From: DATAVK01 sp036267755
GTDB taxonomy: Bacteria > Actinomycetota > Actinomycetes > JAFAQI01
Length of the DNA stretch: 18,084 nt
Reading direction: 5' to 3'
NCBI GenBank assembly: GCA_036267755.1
Contig: DATAVK010000116.1
Location: forward strand, 1-18,084
Below, one piece after another: positions 1-6,160 of this stretch (the first letter of the stretch is position 1; each line of letters starts with the position of its first letter). The translations under genes and the position numbers were made by a program. The notes below the pieces were generated by a model. That model searched no databases. It saw only the letters and a list, made by a program, of their open reading frames with translations, and was not told the DNA's origin.

Positions 1-993
1 GGCCTCGGCCTCTACGCGTCGTACCCCTTCATCCAGATCGGACCGCCTGCGCTGATCGTGGTGGCCGCCGTGCAGTGGTTGCCACACAACGCCGTCGGCG
101 TGGGCTTCGGTCTGCTGATGGCCTTCGGAGGGGTGTGGGCGCTCCGCTCCGCGGAGACCACGGTCCGTGCGTTGCTCCCGGATCGTTCAGCGCGGCAGAC
201 CGCGACGATGGCGTTGGCCGCCGGGGTTCCTGCGACCGTCGTGTGGTCCTACGAAGCCGGCGTATGGCGTCATGTCGACGACGCGATGGCGATCTGCTTC
301 CTGCTGGCGGCGACGGCTCTCGTCGCCCGGCAGCGTTGGTGGTTGGTCGCTGGGGTGCTCGTGGGTCTGGGAGTCTCGGCCAAGCCGTGGGCGCTGATCC
401 TGGCGCCGGTGTTGCTGGGGTTGACTCGTGCCGAACGTCCGAAGGCGGCACTTGCTGCGCTTGCTACGGCAGCGGCGTGCTGGGCCCCGTTCGTGCTCGG
501 CGGCCCAGGGACGCTCAAGGGGCTGGGAAGCTACCGGCTCGTAGTGAACAACACCTCGACGTTGCACCTGCTGGGCGTGAGCTCGCTGATGGCACCAACC
601 TGGGTGCGGCCGCTCCAGATGGCGGGCGGGTTCGTGGTCATGGCGATCCTGGCTCGCCGGTCTCACTGGGTGGCGGTTCCATTTGCCGGCCTCGCCTTTC
701 GGGTGGTCACCGATCCACAGGTCTGGCTGTACTACGGCCTCGGTCCGCTGATGGCGGCCGTGCTCTGGGACAGCCTGCACGAGCGTCGCTGGCCGGTGTG
801 GACGATGGCGACGCTGGTCGCTGAGTTCGTGGTACCGACGGTGGCACCGGGCTCTGCATCAGTCGTGCGGCTGGTGTGGGCAGTCGCCGTACTGGTGTCG
901 TGCGCCCGCTTCGGGCGGAGCGCAACGATCCCCAGGGAGCCTGAAGGGTCCCTGCAACCGGCCCCGATGCTTGAGCTCCAACCGGCGCACTGA
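1..993 (+). CDS. Polytopic membrane protein, DUF2029/GT87-like (5' end outside window)
   Basis: The reading frame is open from base 1, so the start lies upstream; a GTG at 58 is internal. The 330 visible residues are a series of hydrophobic segments separated by short basic loops, typical of a GT-C type membrane glycosyltransferase that uses a polyprenyl-phosphate sugar donor. It aligns almost without gaps to the minus-strand protein at 1910-3178: shared blocks are QIGPP (near residue 12 here), HxDDA, AKPW, LRPLQ/VRPLQ, the W-x-YYGLGP block and PVWTM. By that alignment about 60-65 N-terminal residues are missing. The tail after the last membrane segment is polar and unrelated to the paralogue. 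The gene ends 78 bp before efp on the same strand. The substrate is unknown; the family assignment is by eye, from overall architecture and the aromatic/DD motifs. Confidence 0.72.
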   Translation, partial: GLGLYASYPFIQIGPPALIVVAAVQWLPHNAVGVGFGLLMAFGGVWALRSAETTVRALLPDRSARQTATMALAAGVPATVVWSYEAGVWRHVDDAMAICFLLAATALVARQRWWLVAGVLVGLGVSAKPWALILAPVLLGLTRAERPKAALAALATAAACWAPFVLGGPGTLKGLGSYRLVVNNTSTLHLLGVSSLMAPTWVRPLQMAGGFVVMAILARRSHWVAVPFAGLAFRVVTDPQVWLYYGLGPLMAAVLWDSLHERRWPVWTMATLVAEFVVPTVAPGSASVVRLVWAVAVLVSCARFGRSATIPREPEGSLQPAPMLELQPAH

Positions 994-1024
994 GGCGAAC
1001 CCGGGCGAAGTCCAGGAGACGCCG

Positions 1025-1030
1025 TAGCCT
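1025..1030 (+). promoter_or_regulatory. Possible -10 box for efp-nusB
   Basis: TAGCCT fits the actinobacterial TAnnnT -10 pattern and lies 41 bp before the efp start, which would give a leader of about 35 nt. There is no convincing -35 hexamer and no TGn extension, so this is weak. The 78-bp gap from 994 to 1071 shows no terminator-like hairpin. Confidence 0.3.
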
Positions 1031-1071
1031 GGCCACGACGCCATACCCGCACGCAAGGAGCCCAGCCCACC

Positions 1072-1635
1072 GTGGCCACCACCAACGACCTCAAGAACGG
1101 CATGACCCTCGACCTCGACGGGGTGCTGTGGAACGTCGTCGAGTTCCAGCACGTTAAGCCCGGCAAGGGCGGAGCCTTCGTTCGCAGCAAGCTCAAGAAC
1201 GTGATGACCGGCCAGGTCGTTGACCGGACCTTCAACGCGGGCGTCAAGGTCGATGTCGCGACCGTGGACAAGCGCGACATGACCTACCTGTACCAGGACG
1301 GCACCGACTACGTGTTCATGGACGCATCGACCTACGACCAGCTCTCGGTGCCCTCGCAGGCCGTCGGTGACGCCAAGGACTATCTGCTCGAGACCACCAA
1401 TGCGACGGTTGCCGTCCACGACGGCACCGTGCTGTACGTCGAGCTCCCGGCTTCGGTTGAGCTCGTCATCACCTACACCGAGCCGGGCCTGCAGGGCGAC
1501 CGGTCAACCGGTGGCACCAAGCCGGCCACCCTGGAGACCGGCGCGACCGTGCAGGTCCCGTTGTTCGTGACCCAGGGCGAGAAAGTCAAGGTCGACACCC
1601 GCGATGGCCGGTATCTCGGCCGTATCAGCAGCTGA
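1072..1635 (+). CDS. efp: Elongation factor P
   Basis: The 187-residue product has the usual EF-P length and three-domain beta-barrel layout. EF-P binds ribosomes stalled on proline-rich stretches and promotes peptide bond formation. The domain I tip loop reads HVKPGKGGAF, with the functional lysine at residue 32 and proline at 30. A PGKG loop is the type reported for actinobacterial EF-P that acts without lysine modification (established for the family, not shown here). The GTG start is preceded by AAGGAG at 1055-1060. The nusB start lies 5 bp after the stop, so the two are probably co-transcribed and translationally coupled. This efp-nusB pair is conserved in actinobacteria; here it is flanked by membrane-protein genes. 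Confidence 0.97.
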   Translation: MATTNDLKNGMTLDLDGVLWNVVEFQHVKPGKGGAFVRSKLKNVMTGQVVDRTFNAGVKVDVATVDKRDMTYLYQDGTDYVFMDASTYDQLSVPSQAVGDAKDYLLETTNATVAVHDGTVLYVELPASVELVITYTEPGLQGDRSTGGTKPATLETGATVQVPLFVTQGEKVKVDTRDGRYLGRISS

Positions 1636-1640
1636 CGGAC

Positions 1641-2078
1641 GTGGCGGCCCGCAGCAAGGCGCGCAAACGCGCTCTGGACGTTCTCTTCGAGGCGGATCTT
1701 CGAGGCACCGATACGGCCGCGACCTTGGCGCAATGGATGGTTCGGGCCGATCCGCCGGTGCCGGACTACTCCCGCCGGCTCGTCGAGGGCGTGATCGACA
1801 ATCGTGGGCGCATCGACGAGCTGCTCACGTCGTACGCCGAGGACTGGTCGCTGGAGCGGATGCCGCTGGTGGATCGCACCGTGCTGCGACTGGCCGCTTT
1901 CGAGATCCTCTACTGCCCCGACATCCCCGACGCGGTCGCGATCGACGAGGCCGTCGAGCTGGCTAAGTCGCTGTCGACCGATGAGTCTCCGGGCTTCATC
2001 AACGGCGTTCTCGCCAAGATCGTGTCGAGCGAGGCCGCGTCGGGCGCGGACACCGCGGGGTTCCGGCCGTCCCGATAG
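1641..2078 (+). CDS. nusB: Transcription antitermination factor NusB
   Basis: The 145-residue all-helical protein acts with NusE (S10) at boxA in rRNA antitermination complexes. Diagnostic blocks are RKRALDVLFEADLRG near the N terminus, LVDRTVLRLAAFEIL around residues 74-88, and AIDEAVELAKSLS followed by SPGFINGVL near the C terminus. The GTG start is 5 bp after the efp stop; no separate Shine-Dalgarno site is obvious, which fits coupling. After the conserved NGVLAKIV the protein carries a short non-conserved tail ending FRPSR. The last 169 bp are also the antisense coding end of the convergent membrane-protein gene, so each 3' end constrains the other. Confidence 0.95.
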   Translation: MAARSKARKRALDVLFEADLRGTDTAATLAQWMVRADPPVPDYSRRLVEGVIDNRGRIDELLTSYAEDWSLERMPLVDRTVLRLAAFEILYCPDIPDAVAIDEAVELAKSLSTDESPGFINGVLAKIVSSEAASGADTAGFRPSR

Positions 2079-3178
2079 ATCCACACCAGGAGCCCGACGA
2101 CGCTGCCGACCCACACCACCCGCCCGATTCCGGCCGTCGTCGGTGACAGCACCAGGCGAAGCCCGAACTCGACAACCAGCGTCCACATCGTCCAGACCGG
2201 AAGCCGGCGGCGACCTGGCCGCGTGAGGTCCCAGATCAGGGCGGTGAGGATCGGGCCGAGGCCGTAATAGGCCCAGGTGAACGGGTCGAGAGCGACACGC
2301 ATCGCGATGCCGGCCAGGGGCGCCGCCGTCCAGCGCCCTCGCCACACCACCCAGGAGCCGACGATGACGCCAAGCGAGAACTGCAGCGGCCGCAGCCATG
2401 CGGTGACACTGCCGTGGATCGCCAACAGCGCGAGGTCGGAGCCGGGCATCGGGAACACGTGATACCCACCCAGCGCTCCCAGGGTCTGGCTGTCACCCAG
2501 GACGAACGGCAGCCAGAAGCCCACCGCCACCGTGAGCAGGGACAGGATTGCCCGCGGGCGCTGGTTTCTTGGCAACGTCAGGAGAACAGGCACGAACACG
2601 ACGCCCCACGGCTTAGCGGCCACCGCAAGGCCGAGGAGAGCGCCGACGGTGATCGGCATCCGGCGAGTGGCACAGAGCCACACCGCAGCGGCGGTCGCGG
2701 TCAGCGTGAGCGCGTCGTCGAGGTGGTGGAACTGCCCGCACTCGTACCCCCATGCCGCCATCACCGGCATGCCAGCGAAGAACGTCTTCAGCCGGACTCC
2801 TGCACCATCGGGTCGCAGCGCGTGGCCGGTGAGCTCCGCGAAGCGGACGCTGCACAGGCCGAGGACGACCATGAATGCCACAAAGCCCACGTTCACGACG
2901 TGAGGCGAGAGGAACTGGAACGGTGCGATGAGCAGGAAGGACGGCGGCCCGATCTGCAGCGCGGAGTTCACGGCGTACAGGTGCAGCGCCGGAATGTTGT
3001 AAATGGCCAGATGGTGCCAGTGGACCAGAGTACGAGCGCCGATCTCGAACTCCATCCAGTCGTTGGGGTGGCCCTTCGAGCTGTCGTATCCGGCGTGCGC
3101 GCAGGCTAGACCGATGAGCAGTAGCAGGGTGTAGCCCAGCCACTGCGTGATGCGGCGCCGGGCAGGGGTCGGCGGCAT
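1910..3178 (-). CDS. Polytopic membrane protein, DUF2029/GT87-like, paralogue of the protein at 1-993
   Basis: The 422-residue product starts at an ATG (complement of 3176-3178) with a basic N terminus (PARRR) followed by a first membrane segment, then a run of about ten hydrophobic segments. It has an acidic/aromatic first external loop (NDWMEFE), HLDDA, AKPWGV, LRPLQ and W-x-YYGLGP. Most of these recur at matching places in the plus-strand protein at 1-993, which makes the two diverged duplicates. A membrane sugar transferase role is inferred from architecture only. The last ~56 residues, after the final membrane segment, are polar; the last 56 codons are read from the antisense of nusB, so this tail probably has no family counterpart. 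No clear Shine-Dalgarno site precedes the ATG, so the start is less sure and a leaderless mRNA is possible. Confidence 0.75.
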   Translation of the reverse strand: MPPTPARRRITQWLGYTLLLLIGLACAHAGYDSSKGHPNDWMEFEIGARTLVHWHHLAIYNIPALHLYAVNSALQIGPPSFLLIAPFQFLSPHVVNVGFVAFMVVLGLCSVRFAELTGHALRPDGAGVRLKTFFAGMPVMAAWGYECGQFHHLDDALTLTATAAAVWLCATRRMPITVGALLGLAVAAKPWGVVFVPVLLTLPRNQRPRAILSLLTVAVGFWLPFVLGDSQTLGALGGYHVFPMPGSDLALLAIHGSVTAWLRPLQFSLGVIVGSWVVWRGRWTAAPLAGIAMRVALDPFTWAYYGLGPILTALIWDLTRPGRRRLPVWTMWTLVVEFGLRLVLSPTTAGIGRVVWVGSVVGLLVWIYRDGRNPAVSAPDAASLDTILARTPLMKPGDSSVDSDLASSTASSIATASGMSGQ

Positions 3179-3261
3179 GGGTGTGTTTTCGTAACGCCCG
3201 GCCCCACGCTTGAGCGGCCGGCTGCTGTCGGTCGCCTCAAGGTCACCGGACGCCCAGTCGA

Positions 3262-3276
3262 CTCACCGAAGGTGAG
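3262..3276 (+). promoter_or_regulatory. Small perfect hairpin covering the RBS of the next gene
   Basis: CTCACC and GGTGAG form a 6-bp perfect stem around a GAA loop. The 3' arm contains the likely ribosome-binding bases (AAGGTGA) 4-11 bp before the ATG at 3281, so folding would hide them. It could also be chance in GC-rich DNA. The 102-bp divergent gap (3179-3280) shows no convincing promoter; a CTTGAG/CTCAAG pair (3209-3214 and 3236-3241) is the only other dyad noticed. Confidence 0.3.
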
Positions 3277-3280
3277 CCTG

Positions 3281-4561
3281 ATGACGCGACCCATGTCATT
3301 CGGGAACCGTCCTGCCTCGGCGTACGGCCGGGGTGTGTGGGGGATCTGGGCGTTCGTGCGGCTGGCGGGTGTCGTCGTGATGACCGGCCGACTGAGTTAT
3401 CCGCAGACGGATCTTGATGTGATGCGTTACTGGGGCTGGGCGAGTGCCGTCCAGGCAGGACATCTGCCATGGTCGAGCTTCCCGCTCGAGTACCCGCCAG
3501 GCATCCTGCCGTTCCTGGCGCTACCCGGTGGACAGTTCGGCTACGAACTGCAGTTCATCGTGCTGGCGCTCGCCGCCGACGGCATCGTCCTCGCGATGCT
3601 TCGTCGCCGGTCGGCTCGCGGGCTGGGCCAGTGGGTGTGGCTCGTCGCGCCGATCGCGCTCGGTACGACGTTCTGGCTCCGGCTCGACGTCTTCGTTGCC
3701 GCTGCGCTGGTGGGTTTCATCGTTGCCATACAAGCCCGGCGATGGCGAACTGCCGGGCTGTGCCTGGCTTACGCAACTCTGCTGAAGCTCTGGCCGCTCG
3801 TCCTTCTCGTCGTGGTCTGGCGGCTGATCCCCGCGTCCGGACGCCGTCAGGTCTGCTCCTGGTGTGTCGGGCTCATCGCGGCCTTCACGGTGCCGGTCCT
3901 CGCCTGGGGCGGGAGCGCTGGCCTCGTGTCAATGCTGCGCTACCAGGGCGGCCGCGGACTCGAAGTCGAGTCGGTCGCGGCGTACCCGGTGATGCTGGCC
4001 TGGAAGTTTGGCCACCATGCTTCGCCCGCCTTCGCCCACGACTCGATCGAGTTCGCAGTGGCCGGGCTCGCCGCGCATCTCGCGGCCGCCGCGCTGCCGT
4101 GTGCCCTCCTGCTCGTCGTTGGCCTGGTCTGGCGCGACAACGGGTCGCGGGTCACCATTGCGTCCGCGACCCTGCTGGTCGCCGTCACGGTGCTGATCGC
4201 GAGTAAGACGATGTCGCCCCAGTACCTCGTCTGGATCCTGGCGCTGATCTCGGTCGCGGTCTGCGACGACACTGCTCGCGGGCGCCGGTCGACGTGGGCC
4301 CTAGCGGTGTTGAGCATCGCTGCCACCGCGCTCACCCAGGCGATCTATCCCTGGCACTGGATGAACCTGGTGCTGTTCGCGCAGACGTCAGGCATTGTGC
4401 TGTTGACTCTTCGGCTTGCCCTGCTGGTCGCCGTGACGGTTCTCGCCGGCTGGCACGCGTTCGGTCGACGCCAGAACGCACCGGTCCCGCCGGTCCCGCC
4501 GGTCACGACCTCGACCCCGACGTTATCGACCCCCACGTTGAGTGCGACGTACATCGCGTAG
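3281..4561 (+). CDS. GT87/DUF2029-type membrane glycosyltransferase-like protein
   Basis: The product is about 426 residues with many membrane segments. The first external loop carries DLDVMRYWGWA and, further on, FPLEYPPG. This aspartate-plus-YPP arrangement is typical of GT87 and related GT-C polyprenyl-phosphate mannosyltransferases acting on the outer membrane face. Later blocks include LLKLWPLV and MSPQYLVW. It is much more distant from the two paralogues on either side of efp-nusB than they are from each other. I prefer ATG 3281 because AAGGTGA sits just upstream; GTG 3272 in the same frame would add three residues. The last ~25 residues are low complexity (PVP repeats, then STPTL repeated) and are encoded by short DNA repeats that run into the palindromic element at 4511-4655. 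It is divergent from the gene ending at 3178 and convergent with bldD. Confidence 0.75.
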   Translation: MTRPMSFGNRPASAYGRGVWGIWAFVRLAGVVVMTGRLSYPQTDLDVMRYWGWASAVQAGHLPWSSFPLEYPPGILPFLALPGGQFGYELQFIVLALAADGIVLAMLRRRSARGLGQWVWLVAPIALGTTFWLRLDVFVAAALVGFIVAIQARRWRTAGLCLAYATLLKLWPLVLLVVVWRLIPASGRRQVCSWCVGLIAAFTVPVLAWGGSAGLVSMLRYQGGRGLEVESVAAYPVMLAWKFGHHASPAFAHDSIEFAVAGLAAHLAAAALPCALLLVVGLVWRDNGSRVTIASATLLVAVTVLIASKTMSPQYLVWILALISVAVCDDTARGRRSTWALAVLSIAATALTQAIYPWHWMNLVLFAQTSGIVLLTLRLALLVAVTVLAGWHAFGRRQNAPVPPVPPVTTSTPTLSTPTLSATYIA

Positions 4562-4655
4562 AACGGCGTTCAGTGCGACATGGCGTGTCGCATCAACGTC
4601 ACACTCGACGCGGTGCAGGGGCACTCAACGTGGGGGTCGACAACGTGGCGGGGGC
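4511..4655. repeat. Compound palindromic repeat element between convergent genes
   Basis: The outer arms are 4521-4545 and 4621-4645: 25-bp inverted repeats matching at 24 of 25 positions, 75 bp apart. Inside, GCGACA (4575-4580) and TGTCGC (4586-4591) form a second stem. A 15-bp word like CGTTGAGTGCGACGT recurs five times in whole or part: forward at 4536-4550 and 4567-4581, reverse at 4586-4598, 4596-4610 and 4621-4630. Outside the arms, 15-bp tandem units occur on the left (4511-4525, 4526-4540) and partly on the right (4626-4640, 4641-4655). It overlaps the last ~17 codons of the membrane-protein gene and ends 31 bp before the bldD stop. It could be a REP/MITE-like insertion, a bidirectional terminator or a protein-binding array. 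No U-tract follows the stem. Confidence 0.75.
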
Positions 4656-4686
4656 AACCGAGTGAGCGGGGCGACGGCGCGGCTGG

Positions 4687-5283
4687 TCAGCCGGCCCAGC
4701 CGACGGCGCGATTCGCCCCGCGACTGCTGAGATCGACGGTGGTGGCCGATCCCTGGGTCAGTGGTTCACGCTGCGCCGCGATGTGTCGCCCGAAACCGTC
4801 GTGGTTGGCCACGACGTTCCACGACTCGAGCAGCTCGAACAGACCGCCGGGCGAGGTGTCGTACAGCAGGCAGAGCGACCGCACGTCGTCCTCTCGGATC
4901 GAGAGCACCCGGCCGTTGTAGTCGCCCCGCTGGTCCTGGATCGTCGCGATGTAGCGGATCAGCGGCCGGGCCTCCTCGAGTGGCCGGCGCTGGAGCTCCT
5001 GGAGGTCGAGCATGAGCCGCCGACGTACCGGGGGCGCGTCTTGCTCGGAGTCGGTGCCGGGCAGCAGCCGGGCCATCGGTACGCCGTAGAAGTCCGCAAG
5101 CTCGGCCAGCCGGTGCGCCGTGATCGACCGGTCGCCGCGCTCGTAGGAGCCGATGACGACCGCCTTCCAGCGGTCTCCTGACTTGGCCTGCACACCGTGC
5201 AGGGACAGCCCCTGCTGCTGGCGGATCTCACGAAGTCGGTGGCCAAGTTCGGTCGCGTACGGCGGGGTAAGATCGTCAGTCAT
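4687..5283 (-). CDS. bldD: Developmental regulator BldD, c-di-GMP-binding HTH repressor
   Basis: The 198-residue protein has an N-terminal XRE/HTH-3 domain (residues ~11-75: LGHRLREIRQQQGLSL, then RWKAVVIGSYERGDRSIT) and a C-terminal BldD ligand domain. It keeps the c-di-GMP signature RGD-x8-RxxD exactly: R119-G120-D121 and R130-E131-D132-D133. In Streptomyces, tetrameric c-di-GMP lets two BldD C-terminal domains associate, so that the protein represses sporulation genes and its own promoter. The ATG at 5283 is chosen over an in-frame ATG 12 codons upstream because GGAGG lies 6 bp before it. The C terminus runs ~30-40 residues beyond the Streptomyces protein with a polar tail of no recognised fold. 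The gene is transcribed away from pyrR; the 232-bp intergenic region holds likely shared operators. It is convergent with the membrane-protein gene. Confidence 0.95.
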   Translation of the reverse strand: MTDDLTPPYATELGHRLREIRQQQGLSLHGVQAKSGDRWKAVVIGSYERGDRSITAHRLAELADFYGVPMARLLPGTDSEQDAPPVRRRLMLDLQELQRRPLEEARPLIRYIATIQDQRGDYNGRVLSIREDDVRSLCLLYDTSPGGLFELLESWNVVANHDGFGRHIAAQREPLTQGSATTVDLSSRGANRAVGWAG

Positions 5284-5373
5284 CTGGAGCCTCCAGAGGC
5301 AAATGTCGCAAGTGTCCACGAGGTGTGGCTTGCGAGGCGGGCTCCGGACCTCGCTTGTGTGTCCGCAATGCGA

Positions 5374-5402
5374 ACGGTACGAGGGTGTGACAACCAGGTC
5401 AA
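5374..5402 (-). promoter_or_regulatory. bldD promoter
   Basis: On the minus strand, TTGACC (complement of 5397-5402) is a 5/6 match to the -35 consensus. It is exactly 17 bp from TACCGT (complement of 5374-5379), which fits the actinobacterial TAnnnT -10. The predicted start near 5367 gives a leader of about 84 nt. The -35 is the right half of the first TGAC-N6-GTCA operator, so the bound protein would block RNA polymerase. Confidence 0.55.
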
Positions 5403-5421
5403 GACCTTGACCGGGTGGTCA
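5388..5421. promoter_or_regulatory. Tandem TGAC-N6-GTCA operators in the bldD-pyrR intergenic region
   Basis: Two 14-bp dyads of the same design occur: TGAC at 5388-5391 with GTCA at 5398-5401, and TGAC at 5408-5411 with GTCA at 5418-5421. Their centres are exactly 20 bp apart, i.e. the same face of the helix. The second extends to a perfect 16-bp dyad TTGACC/GGTCAA with a 4-bp centre. The first covers the predicted bldD -35; the second sits roughly -50 to -37 from the predicted pyr start. The published BldD box is TNAC-N5-GTNA, so these match the half-sites but have one extra central base. BldD autoregulation is the leading guess; another dimeric regulator is possible. Confidence 0.6.
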
Positions 5422-5443
5422 AGGGCGACGAAAGAGGCACCGC

Positions 5444-5452
5444 TGCTATGGT
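5444..5452 (+). promoter_or_regulatory. pyr operon promoter, extended -10
   Basis: TATGGT at 5447-5452 fits TAnnnT and is preceded by TGC, an extended -10 motif that can compensate for a poor -35; the bases 17-18 bp upstream are not TTGACA-like. Initiation near 5458 would give a leader of about 58 nt that includes the whole PyrR-type hairpin. Confidence 0.45.
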
Positions 5453-5485
5453 CAAGCCGAGTTCCACCGCCGTCCTTTAAGACCC

Positions 5486-5501
5486 GTCCCGTGAGGCGGA
5501 C
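5486..5501 (+). promoter_or_regulatory. PyrR-binding RNA hairpin in the pyr leader
   Basis: GUCC (5486-5489) pairs with GGAC (5498-5501) around an 8-nt loop. The segment 5487-5497 matches the Bacillus PyrR binding-loop consensus UCCNGNGAGGY at every position. The hairpin ends one base before the Shine-Dalgarno AAGGAGGT (5502-5509), and no terminator with a U-tract is present. UMP-bound PyrR would therefore block ribosome binding rather than terminate transcription, as described for mycobacterial pyrR. CCGCC (5467-5471) could pair with GGCGG (5495-5499) in a competing fold. Confidence 0.75.
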
Positions 5502-5515
5502 AAGGAGGTAACAGG

Positions 5516-6160
5516 GTGACGACTGCCCGGCCCGAGGCGCCTGACGATCGGCGGCCGCCCCGTCCGACGACGGGTGATCCGAGCGTTGCACGACCCGTCC
5601 TCGACTCCTCAGACGTCTCCCGCGCGCTGACCCGCATCGCGCACGAGATCGTCGAGCGCAACCACGGATCCACCGACATCGTGCTGCTGGGCATCCCGAC
5701 CCGCGGTGTCAGCCTGGCCCGGCGCATCGGCGCCCGCATCGAGGAGATCGAAGCGACCGCCACGTCCGTGGGTGCGCTGGACGTGACGATGTACCGGGAC
5801 GACTTGCGGCTCGGCAAGATCCGAGCGTTGGGGGAGACCGACGTCCCACCGGGCGGGGTCGATGGCAAGACCGTGATCCTGATCGACGACGTGCTGTTCT
5901 CCGGGCGCACCGTGCGTGCCGCACTCGACGCGCTGTCCGACCTCGGGCGTCCGCGCGCGGTCCAGCTCGCCGTCCTCATCGACCGCGGCCACCGAGAGCT
6001 GCCGATCCGCGCCGACTACGTCGGAAAGAACCTGCCGACGTCGCTGGTCGAGACCGTGCACGTCCAGCTCGCTGATAGTGACGGGCGCGACGGCGTCCTG
6101 CTCGGCCCCGCCGACCTCAATCGCGACCAGAGCGCCGCCAGCGCAGGGGAGCCGAGATGA
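5516..6160 (+). CDS. pyrR: Pyrimidine operon regulator PyrR (RNA-binding, PRT fold)
   Basis: PyrR binds pyr mRNA when charged with UMP/UTP and lowers expression of the operon; many family members also have weak uracil phosphoribosyltransferase activity. The 214-residue protein carries the PRPP-binding motif ILIDDVLFSGRT, with the acidic pair at residues 124-125. It also has GIPTRGVSLARR near residue 61, and a DRGHRELPIRADYVGKNLPTS block in the C-terminal third that is typical of PyrR rather than other PRTases. About 30 proline/arginine-rich residues precede the usual first helix (LDSSDVSRALTRIAHEI). The start GTG 5516 is set by AGGAGG 7 bp upstream, although an internal start would give a more typical length. 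It is the first gene of the operon; its TGA overlaps the pyrB ATG by 4 bp. Confidence 0.96.
   Translation: MTTARPEAPDDRRPPRPTTGDPSVARPVLDSSDVSRALTRIAHEIVERNHGSTDIVLLGIPTRGVSLARRIGARIEEIEATATSVGALDVTMYRDDLRLGKIRALGETDVPPGGVDGKTVILIDDVLFSGRTVRAALDALSDLGRPRAVQLAVLIDRGHRELPIRADYVGKNLPTSLVETVHVQLADSDGRDGVLLGPADLNRDQSAASAGEPR

Noticed and set aside
1473..2399. 308-codon minus-strand open frame across efp, nusB and the paralogue 3' end
   Set aside because: It has no coherent hydrophobic or domain pattern and crosses two real genes in antisense.
4482..4505. Possible CRISPR or minisatellite from repeated GGTCCCGCC
   Set aside because: Fewer than three 9-bp units, in frame and translated as PVP repeats; it is simple slippage within the gene tail.
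5388..5401. Exact BldD box (TNACNCWGNGTNA)
   Set aside because: The half-sites match, but the spacer is 6 rather than 5 bases in both dyads, so I report generic operators with BldD as a candidate only.
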